Part shown: piece by piece, positions 6,898 to 11,196 of the stretch | Layout: each line of letters starts with the position of its first letter | Position numbering within the stretch: position 1 is the first letter of the stretch | NCBI GenBank assembly: GCA_030615555.1 | Contig: JAUWZB010000016.1 | Coordinates: forward strand, 1 to 11,196 | Reading direction: 5' to 3' | Source: Dehalococcoidales bacterium | GTDB taxonomy: Bacteria; Chloroflexota; Dehalococcoidia; E44-bin15 | DNA: 11,196 bases | Made by a program: the position numbers and the translations under genes | The notes under the pieces: model-generated | Database searches by the model: none | The model's input: only the letters and a program-made list of their open reading frames with translations | What the model was told of the DNA's origin: nothing

Positions 6898-7023
6898 ATG
6901 AAAGGCTATCGAACCCCATCTTGGTTCCGTATGAAGGGGTTGCTCGGCAAGAAACAGGCGAGGGCCCAGAATATCAAGCCTAAGGCATCCAAATCTAGGA
7001 GAGCAAAGAGGAGTAGTCTTTGA
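6898..7023 (+). CDS. Small very basic protein, 41 residues
   Basis: ATG at 6898 with GGAGAGGG 6 nt upstream, stop TGA at 7021-7023. The peptide begins MKGYRTPSWFRMKGLLGKKQ and ends in a Lys/Arg/Ser-rich tail (KSRRAKRSSL). It has about 15 Lys/Arg and no Asp or Glu, so it is extremely basic and could bind nucleic acid; this is inference from composition only. No cysteine, no membrane segment. An ATG-TTA-TGA triplet set (6893-6901) overlaps the start in another frame. I do not recognise a family. Support for it being a gene is the well-placed ribosome binding site shared with the upstream gene; against it is its small size. Confidence 0.5.
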   Translation: MKGYRTPSWFRMKGLLGKKQARAQNIKPKASKSRRAKRSSL

Positions 7024-7152
7024 GGTTTTTGTGATATAACCGCATAGGGTACTCCCTCAGTAATAATAAGTGACCCACAAGGGGTATCAGGCGACCCTCT
7101 TCACCCTTCACCACGACCATCCTATGCCCAGCCCTACCCCGGGCTACGCAAG

Positions 7153-7181
7153 TTGACAAACAGCGAATCATAAGGTACTCT
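7153..7181 (+). promoter_or_regulatory. Predicted sigma70-type promoter of the CFI-box protein gene
   Basis: TTGACA (7153-7158), a 17-nt spacer and TACTCT (7176-7181). Transcription would start near 7188, leaving a leader of about 45 nt. That leader holds a hairpin (ACTCG 7195-7199, loop GTTG, CGAGT 7204-7208) about 24 nt before the start codon. Between 7024 and 7152 I see no gene; AGCCC/GGGCT (7130-7145) and GCATAGG/CCTATGC (7042-7048 with 7121-7127) are possible small stems. Confidence 0.5.
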
Positions 7182-7231
7182 ACTTATACAAGAGACTCGG
7201 TTGCGAGTTTCACAAAGGGGCAGGGGATTAG

Positions 7232-7633
7232 TTGAAAATCACAAGAATTGCCGTAATATTGCTCTTGGGCATCTTGCTGGTGTCCGCATTCGCCTGTAAC
7301 CCATTCGCCCCGGGATCTACACCCACGCCAACGGCCACGCCAACGGCCACGCCCACGCCGACGCCTGGAGGATTGGGAGGATTGTGCTTTATTGCCACGG
7401 CGGCCTATGGCACATCGAGCGCTGCGGAGCTGGATACTCTTAGAGCCTTCAGGGATGAAGTGCTGCTACAGAATAGCCTCGGCTCTCGGTTAGTAGCTCT
7501 CTATTATGAGATTAGTCCACCGCTGGCGGATTTCATATCGGAGCATGAGGTGTTAAGAACTTTGGTCAGGGAGCTCCTGGTTGACCCCGTGGTCAGCCTT
7601 GCTAAGTTCACACAGGGTATCTGGGGAGATTAA
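7232..7633 (+). CDS. Small exported CFI-box domain protein with Thr/Pro linker
   Basis: 133 residues from TTG 7232 (AGGGG 6-9 nt upstream). Residues 1-21 are a signal peptide with a long hydrophobic core; it ends AFAC22, so a lipoprotein is possible, but -3 Ala and -2 Phe are poor for a lipobox. Residues 29-45 are a TPTPTATP-type linker encoded by 12-nt tandem repeats (7324-7359). From C52 follows the CFI-box domain: CFIATAAYG (52-60), then LRAFRDEVLL, GSRLVALYYEISPPLADFI and LRTLVRELLVDP. Such domains are known as C-terminal modules of cell-surface proteins in diverse bacteria and archaea and are suspected to be sorting or anchoring signals; the mechanism is not known to me. Here the module is nearly the whole protein. 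A damaged second copy lies 1.16 kb downstream. Confidence 0.8.
   Translation: MKITRIAVILLLGILLVSAFACNPFAPGSTPTPTATPTATPTPTPGGLGGLCFIATAAYGTSSAAELDTLRAFRDEVLLQNSLGSRLVALYYEISPPLADFISEHEVLRTLVRELLVDPVVSLAKFTQGIWGD
7324..7359 (+). repeat. 12-nt tandem repeat coding for the Thr/Pro/Ala linker
   Basis: Two exact units CACGCCAACGGC followed by a degenerate third (CACGCCCACGCC). Each unit codes four linker residues (about TPTA), so slippage would change linker length without a frameshift. Confidence 0.75.
7402..7590 (+). repeat. CFI-box domain repeat, intact copy
   Basis: 189 bp aligned without gaps to 8563-8751 with 8 mismatches (181/189). Five of the mismatches are silent and three change an amino acid (R to K, R to G, V to A). 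Similarity falls off right after this block at both ends, though the frames remain alignable to the stop codons. Confidence 0.92.
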
Positions 7634-7802
7634 GCGTAGGCCTAAATTAAACAACAAGAAACGTGTGCCAAAAATTTACTTGAAAAGGTATCCCCTGTTG
7701 ACATTTTTTGGATAAAAAACGACAACATAAGCAAAAATCAAAGAAATTAGGAGATTAGTGGTTCGTTGGGAGACATAAATGGCTCTCCACAGGGCTAGGA
7801 GC
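7634..7802. other. AT-rich gene-free stretch
   Basis: From the CFI-box gene stop to the next promoter, the sequence is clearly richer in A and T than its surroundings, with A-runs near 7670 and 7715-7740. No convincing gene, terminator or repeat is seen. A TTGACA at 7698 has no matching -10. The gene-free interval continues as the leader 7832-7991. Confidence 0.6.
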
Positions 7803-7831
7803 TTGACAAATGTGCGTAAGTGTGGTATAAA
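7803..7831 (+). promoter_or_regulatory. Strong predicted sigma70-type promoter
   Basis: TTGACA (7803-7808), 17-nt spacer, TATAAA (7826-7831): the best promoter match in the window. Transcription would begin near 7838, 154 nt before the GTG of the hydrophobic ORF, and right before a strong hairpin. Confidence 0.65.
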
Positions 7832-7837
7832 GGTGGC

Positions 7838-7991
7838 TAGCGCTACGGTACGACAGTATCGTAGTACCTTCTTTTCGGGCCTTCTTGTATGATAATGGCT
7901 ATTTGCTGGTGCCTGCCGGCAAATTGCCCTTTCTAAGTCCCGAGTGGTCGGGGCTCTTGATCGATGACTTTATGAAACGGGGTGATTTGCG
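7838..7991 (+). ncRNA. Structured leader or small RNA with three hairpins (unclassified)
   Basis: Three stems follow the promoter: H1 7843-7851 with 7856-7864 (9 bp, one G-T, loop GACA), H2 7902-7909 with 7916-7923 (8 bp, one T-G, loop TGCCTG), and H3 7936-7943 with 7948-7955 (8 bp, one T-G, loop GTGG). H1 is followed by CCTTCTTTT (7867-7875), so it could also act as an early terminator or attenuator. A 15-codon ORF with three Cys (7889-7936) overlaps H2 but has no good ribosome binding site. I cannot match the whole to a known riboswitch class. Whether it is a leader of the downstream ORF or an independent RNA is open. Confidence 0.4.
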
Positions 7992-8210
7992 GTGGCTCTA
8001 GCGGCGCTGTGTGCTGCGCTTGTCAACGTTTTAGTGTTAACCCAGAGCCTCTCGACCTCAGTCCAGCACATGTTGTGTAACATGACTGGCCTGATCGACG
8101 CTGTGGGCAACCTGTTGGCTGCGGTGAATCCTGTTTTGAGCGGGACGGCTGGCATACTCGTCGATCTCAGCCTCGTGCTCGCCTCTCTGATTAACCTCCT
8201 TCAATCATAG
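7992..8210 (+). CDS. Small hydrophobic protein, 72 residues, unknown
   Basis: GTG start at 7992; GGTGAT (7981-7986), complementary to the 16S rRNA 3' end, lies 5 nt upstream, and an in-frame TGA at 7983-7985 prevents a longer reading. The protein is rich in Leu, Val and Ala with no charged residue except three Asp and one His. Two hydrophobic stretches (residues 1-19 and about 50-69) flank a segment with two cysteines in total (C7, C29). It could be a small membrane peptide or amphipathic helix bundle. No family recognised. It is followed by the degraded CFI-box gene in another frame, so it might alternatively be a chance reading within that decaying region; the strong promoter upstream speaks for a real gene. 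Confidence 0.45.
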   Translation: MALAALCAALVNVLVLTQSLSTSVQHMLCNMTGLIDAVGNLLAAVNPVLSGTAGILVDLSLVLASLINLLQS

Positions 8211-8256
8211 CTTCACCGGAACTGGGCTCGCCGCCGGCGAATGGTCTCTCATCTAC

Positions 8257-8312
8257 GCTTGCGACCCCTGGCCGTAGACTAATAGTATCCTGCTCGGCCA
8301 GGGGTCGCAAGC
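8257..8312. repeat. 18-bp perfect inverted repeat with 20-nt loop
   Basis: Arm 8257-8274 (GCTTGCGACCCCTGGCCG) is the exact reverse complement of 8295-8312; the loop is 8275-8294. No T-run follows, so it is not a standard terminator. It lies inside the decayed CFI-box gene and contains the premature TAG in its loop and the frame change in or just after its right arm. Confidence 0.92.
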
Positions 8313-8562
8313 AGTGACATCAGCTTGTCGGGTAGTGTGGATATTGGTCACGATCTGCCAATTCCAGCTGACGCGAACTACCCAGGTGCTAAGATCTGGC
8401 TCATCCCGTCTCGCTACTTCAGCACCACTGCTGTTGGCGAATCGGGACAGCTAACAGGGTGGCTTGGGGAACATCCGACCGGTTGGCTCTTCGAGCACGA
8501 GCTGATCGCCTACGGGTATGGTGAAGAACCAGAACCGGAAGAGGGGTCTTCATGGCGACCGT

Positions 8563-8751
8563 GGCCTATGGCACATCGAGCGCTGCGGAGCTGGATACTC
8601 TTAAAGCCTTCGGGGATGAAGTGCTGCTTCAGAATAGCCTCGGCTCTCGGTTAGTAGCACTCTATTATGAGATTAGTCCGCCACTAGCGGATTTCATATC
8701 GGAGCATGAGGCGTTAAGAACTTTGGTCAGGGAGCTCCTGGTTGACCCCGT
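8563..8751 (+). repeat. CFI-box domain repeat, second copy (in pseudogene)
   Basis: Partner of 7402-7590, 181 of 189 bases identical, no gaps. The stretch after it differs more in sequence but has the same codon number to the stop and the same Trp-x-Asp end (WRD versus WGD). Confidence 0.92.
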
Positions 8752-8837
8752 TGTTTGGGTAGTCGAAGCCACGGAGCCTCTCTGGCGAGATTAAGGCGCC
8801 GACGGCCAGCCTCCCCCCTTCACTGCAGGAGCAACGG

Positions 8838-9788
8838 ATGAAAGTGCTACTAAGCGGCGCATTTGGAAACATCGGGACAATTTCTCTCGAAAGCTTGATC
8901 GAGCAGGGCCACCAGGTGAGGTGTTTTGACCTTAAAACAAGGGCGAACAAAAAAACTGCCAAGAGATTCAAAGATCAAATAGAGGTAGTGTGGGGAGATT
9001 TACGTCGCCCCGATGACGTGGTCGCCGCGGTGCAGGACCAGGAGGTCGTTATTCACCTGGCATTTATTCTGACCCCCGCGAGCGAGGAGCGTCCTGAATG
9101 GGCCCGGGAGATCAATGTGGGCGGCACCCACAATTTACTCAATGCCATGAAAGCCCTTTCCCGACCACCCAAAATCATCTTCGCCTCAACGATCGGCGTC
9201 TTTGGCCCAACCCAACATCTACCATTGCCTCGCACCGTTTCCGATCCAGTCCAACCAACGGACCACTACACGCATCACAAGGTGGAGTGCGAAAAATTGG
9301 TCAAAGAATCCGGGTTAGATTGGACCATCCTCCGGATTGGCGCTGTACTCCCAATAGCACCAGGTAAAATTGATCCGATGATGTTCGAGATCCCCCTGGA
9401 CTCGCGCATTGAATTCGCCCATCCGCGAGATCTGGGACTGGCGATTGCCAACGCCGTAAGCTGCGAGGAGGTATGGGGCAAAACCCTGCTGCTCGGAGGT
9501 GGCCCGGTTGGCCAGGTCTACTATCGAGCTTTTGTCGAGCGGACACTGGCTGTCATGGGAATCGGCATGCTTCCTGACCAAGCCTTTGCTTCAACAGCTT
9601 TTTACCTCGATTGGATGGATACCACCGAAAGCCAAAGGCTGCTCAACTACCAGCGACTTTCCTTTGAAGATTTCATCCAGGAGCTGCCCTCGTTACTGGG
9701 TTATAAGAGGTATTTGGCACGGCTGTTTCGTCCCCTGGCCCGCCGTTTGATGTTGAGTAAATCACCCTATTTTCGGGCTAAAAGCTAG
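8838..9788 (+). CDS. NAD(P)-dependent epimerase/dehydratase-like protein (extended SDR)
   Basis: 316 residues. The Rossmann motif is LLSGAFGNIG (GxxGxxG) at residues 4-13, with D31 in RCFDLKTR suggesting NAD(H) binding. GDLRRPDDV (54-62) and HLAFILTP follow the SDR pattern. The catalytic set is visible: Ser in FASTIGVFG and YTHHK (YxxxK) near residue 143. The NVGGTHNLLNAM segment is typical of nucleoside-diphosphate-sugar epimerase-like SDRs. The C-terminal 70 residues carry aromatic and basic patches (LARLFRPLARRLML), perhaps membrane-associating. Substrate unknown: sugar nucleotide, sterol-like or other hydroxy/keto compound. GCAGGAG lies 6 nt upstream of the ATG. It stands alone between the decayed gene and a convergent cooC pair. 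Confidence 0.85.
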   Translation: MKVLLSGAFGNIGTISLESLIEQGHQVRCFDLKTRANKKTAKRFKDQIEVVWGDLRRPDDVVAAVQDQEVVIHLAFILTPASEERPEWAREINVGGTHNLLNAMKALSRPPKIIFASTIGVFGPTQHLPLPRTVSDPVQPTDHYTHHKVECEKLVKESGLDWTILRIGAVLPIAPGKIDPMMFEIPLDSRIEFAHPRDLGLAIANAVSCEEVWGKTLLLGGGPVGQVYYRAFVERTLAVMGIGMLPDQAFASTAFYLDWMDTTESQRLLNYQRLSFEDFIQELPSLLGYKRYLARLFRPLARRLMLSKSPYFRAKS

Positions 9789-9864
9789 GCCTGCTTCACA
9801 TTAAGTGACACTTTGACCCAGTGTCAAAAAAGCAGGCTGCTGTGGTCCCTCTCTTGAGGGCACA
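9789..9864. terminator. Nested inverted repeats between convergent genes, probable transcription stop region
   Basis: Outer arms GCCTGCTT (9789-9796) and AAGCAGGC (9830-9837) enclose a perfect stem TGACACT (9806-9812) / AGTGTCA (9820-9826). Further right is TGTG..CCCTC-TCTT-GAGGG..CACA (9841-9864), 9 bp with a 2-nt bulge. On the minus strand that last hairpin comes first after cooC and is followed about 15 nt later by six T (9831-9826), a loose intrinsic terminator for cooC. On the plus strand no T-run follows. Confidence 0.5.
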
Positions 9865-9875
9865 AGTCTGCGGAG

Positions 9876-10688
9876 CTAATTGCGCAGACGCTCGCTAAAG
9901 CGTTCCGTAAAAATGCACTTTTCCACGATATTGCGAACTGCGGCCAGGCTAGGTGAGGCGGGGAGTTCAATTATAGGTTTACCAACCAGATCGTAGTAGG
10001 CGATGTTCTCGTCGTGGGGGATGTAGCCAAAAACCTCCAGACCCAGCTCCTGGGCGGATTGCTTAAGTAGTTCCTCGTTGCCTTGCACCCGATTAAAGAC
10101 TAAACCCATCTTTTCACATTGTATCACCCTCTCGCTTTGTACCATCCTCTTTATCTGGGCTGCGGTTTGTATACCTCTAGATGTGGCGTCGGTAACAATA
10201 ATCAGGGTATCGACATGGCCCATGACCTGCCTATTTATTTGTTCCAGGCCGGCTTCGCCATCAATGAGGATGGTGTCAAAGCTCTGGGAGAGGGTTTCTA
10301 TCGCTCCTCGCAGCAGGGCATTGACCGGGCAAAAGCAGCCTAGCGTTTCGGTACGCCCCATGGCCAGCAGGGCGAAGCCGTCCATCTCATTAAGGGCCTC
10401 CAGAACCATATAGTCAAGCATATCGACTAGCTGGCGCTTTTCCTCCTGTTTGCCCCTTTTGGCGGTCTTGATTATCTCCTCGCGAATTTGGCCCATGGTT
10501 CGTCTGACGGTTACGCCAAGGGCGTTGAGCAGGCCCATAGCCGGATCGGCGTCAATCAGCAGCAGATTGCCAGCCTTATCACTCTCCAGAAGGACTTTGG
10601 TCATCATCGCCGTGAGCACGGTTTTCCCCGTGCCCCCCTTGCCACACACAGCGACCAGCCTGTTGCTTGTGTTAGCGGATTCAGACAT
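9876..10688 (-). CDS. cooC: CooC-type nickel-insertion ATPase (MinD/ParA family) for CO dehydrogenase / acetyl-CoA synthase
   Basis: 270 residues. Deviant Walker A GKGGTGKT at 16-23 with the signature lysine K17, IDADP at 45-49, and the CooC CxC motif C118-F119-C120 in LGCFCPVN, which in CooC binds nickel or zinc at the dimer interface. ILIDGEAGLE (140-149) is the Walker B-like region. The family uses ATP-driven dimerisation to deliver Ni to the CODH active-site cluster or the ACS A cluster. I choose ATG 10688 because GAGGG (6 nt upstream) is a good ribosome binding site; a GTG at 10698-10700, overlapping the upstream stop (GTGA), is an alternative adding four residues. It lies directly downstream of, and probably cotranscribed with, the AcsB-like gene, which supports the CODH/ACS role. 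CooC versus the paralogue AcsF cannot be settled. Confidence 0.9.
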   Translation of the reverse strand: MSESANTSNRLVAVCGKGGTGKTVLTAMMTKVLLESDKAGNLLLIDADPAMGLLNALGVTVRRTMGQIREEIIKTAKRGKQEEKRQLVDMLDYMVLEALNEMDGFALLAMGRTETLGCFCPVNALLRGAIETLSQSFDTILIDGEAGLEQINRQVMGHVDTLIIVTDATSRGIQTAAQIKRMVQSERVIQCEKMGLVFNRVQGNEELLKQSAQELGLEVFGYIPHDENIAYYDLVGKPIIELPASPSLAAVRNIVEKCIFTERFSERLRN

Positions 10689-10696
10689 AGCTACCC

Positions 10697-11196
10697 TCAC
10701 TTAGCAGCGGTTTTAGCCTTGCTAGCTTTTTTCTTGCGCACGGTGATCACTTCCCTGATGTCGTCGCACACCGGCTTATCCGGGCAAGAGTTGCAATCCC
10801 AGCCCAGGGTGCACTCAATGTCATAGCCCTTGGCTTTCCACGTTTCCTTGACGATGTCCTTGCCGATCTTCCGAACCTGCGTGGCAATGTCATCCAGCCC
10901 TTGCAGGTCTTCTTTGCTCGAGGTGACAAAGATGATCTCCATCGTTTGTATCTTGGGCACCGCCGATTTGAAGATGACCATCAGTGCTCTTCCCAACGTC
11001 TCAAAGCAAAAACCCTTCCCCGCCGCGTCTTGGCTCACCCTGCTCCACATGTGCTGAGGTATGCTCCTGATCATGTACCCTTCTATCTGGTCGGCGATGT
11101 ACTGGTTCTGTTCCAGCGCTTCGTGCTCTTTCTCGCTGAGGTCCGCTCCGCCCACCATCAAGACCTGACCGAACGGCAGGCTGGCTCCCGGCAATT
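10697..11196 (-). CDS. Acetyl-CoA synthase beta subunit (AcsB/CdhC)-related protein lacking the A-cluster domain; 5' end beyond window
   Basis: The reading frame is open to the right edge; the TTG at 11194 reads as an internal leucine, so the N-terminal part is missing. The visible 165 residues can be aligned by eye with the middle domain of bacterial AcsB: LPFGQVLMVGGADL, an IPQHMWSRVSQDAAGKGFCF segment matching AcsB's WLRVSKDAVAKGFRF, then LGRALMVIFKSAVPKIQTMEIIFVT matching the EILVAK..FPAIVDRVQVTIFT stretch. In AcsB about 230 residues with the A-cluster cysteines follow. Here the protein reads ECTLGWDCNSCPDKPVC (C-x6-C-x2-C-x5-C), then DDIREVITVRKKK and a Lys/Ala tail, and stops. The TGA overlaps a GTG of cooC. 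It may be a scaffold, metal carrier or electron-transfer partner of CODH/ACS rather than a synthase. The comparison is from memory of AcsB, without an alignment. Confidence 0.72.
   Translation of the reverse strand, partial: LPGASLPFGQVLMVGGADLSEKEHEALEQNQYIADQIEGYMIRSIPQHMWSRVSQDAAGKGFCFETLGRALMVIFKSAVPKIQTMEIIFVTSSKEDLQGLDDIATQVRKIGKDIVKETWKAKGYDIECTLGWDCNSCPDKPVCDDIREVITVRKKKASKAKTAAK

Larger units (their letters stand above)
8191..8794 (+). pseudogene. Decayed surface protein with C-terminal CFI-box domain
   Basis: Three reading frames in order give one plausible protein. First (8191-8274), SFTGTGLAAGEWSLIYACDP and Trp-Pro, stopped by TAG at 8275-8277. After it the same frame reads TNSILLGQGS (to about 8306), then a frame change to SGSVDIGHDLPIPAD...GAKIWLIPS...LTGW...WLFEHELIAYGY and an EEPEPEEG linker (to 8546). 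The third frame carries the CFI-box domain (ATVAYGTSSAAELDTLKAF...) to TAA 8794. The order of beta-type domain, acidic Pro linker, CFI box is what I expect of a secreted surface protein. The frame change at 8547-8548 is explained by loss of one G from TGC, the codon of the conserved CFI cysteine. The signal-peptide part is absent. A short 80-residue reading from ATG 8552 has GAGGGG 5 nt upstream and could still be made. Left border is uncertain. Confidence 0.7.

Noticed and set aside
7698..7703. TTGACA in the AT-rich gap as a promoter
   Set aside because: At the right spacing the sequence is GACAAC-like; no -10 match.
7779..7892. 37-codon ORF with GGGAG 6 nt before its ATG
   Set aside because: It runs through the strongest promoter and hairpin H1, and the peptide shows no recognisable pattern. 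The promoter reading explains the same bases better, although a small peptide cannot be excluded.
7955..7991. Hammerhead-like core (GATGA followed by GAAAC)
   Set aside because: The required CUGAUGA is not complete and no stem II separates the two boxes.
8325..8654. Stand-alone 109-residue ORF
   Set aside because: Its last 35 residues are the CFI-box DNA read in the wrong frame; the first part is the linker side of the pseudogene.
10078..10826. Plus-strand ORFs of 74-112 residues
   Set aside because: They are antisense shadows of cooC and the AcsB-like gene.
1..11196. CRISPR array, insertion sequence or rRNA
   Set aside because: No regularly spaced repeats, no transposase-like reading frame and no rRNA-like sequence were seen.

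Overview
The window looks like a piece of an anaerobic bacterial chromosome, most likely Chloroflexota of the Dehalococcoidia type. This is an inference from gene content: a CooC-type nickel ATPase next to an acetyl-CoA-synthase-related protein (Wood-Ljungdahl machinery), a thiolase with an insertion, argC, and small CFI-box surface proteins. No taxonomic marker is present, so the assignment is tentative.

Left part (1-6252), housekeeping. The 5' part of a tldD/pmbA-type protease gene (minus strand, TTG start at 474) is cut by the left edge. It is divergent from a tightly packed plus-strand run: CPA2/Kef-type antiporter with RCK domain, histidine phosphatase, endonuclease III, HExxH mini-metalloprotease, thiolase and argC. 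Junctions are 0-6 bp or overlap by 4 and 20 bp, so translation is probably coupled from one promoter near 536-565. A tRNA-Glu(UUC) with encoded CCA (6294-6369) and its own extended -10 promoter follows.

Middle part (6370-8830), accessory. Downstream of the tRNA lies low-density DNA. It holds a 114-residue hypothetical protein and a 41-residue very basic ORF, both preceded by an identical 27-nt leader that carries the Shine-Dalgarno sequence. Next come a small exported CFI-box protein with a Thr/Pro linker, an AT-rich gap, a strong promoter followed by three hairpins and a 72-residue hydrophobic ORF, and a decayed second CFI-box gene. The decayed gene has a premature TAG, a frame change beside an 18-bp perfect palindrome, and an apparent 1-nt deletion inside the codon of the conserved CFI cysteine. 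Its CFI domain is 181/189 identical at DNA level to the intact copy 1.16 kb upstream.

Right part (8838-11196). An NAD-dependent epimerase/dehydratase-like SDR (plus) converges on a minus-strand pair. That pair is an AcsB/CdhC-related protein (5' end beyond the window) and cooC. The AcsB-like protein stops where the A-cluster domain should begin and ends instead in a cysteine cluster and a basic tail. CooC, a MinD-like ATPase with a CxC motif, fits nickel delivery to CODH/ACS. The least explained items are this AcsB-like protein without an A-cluster domain, the shared 27-nt leader, and the structured leader ahead of the hydrophobic ORF.
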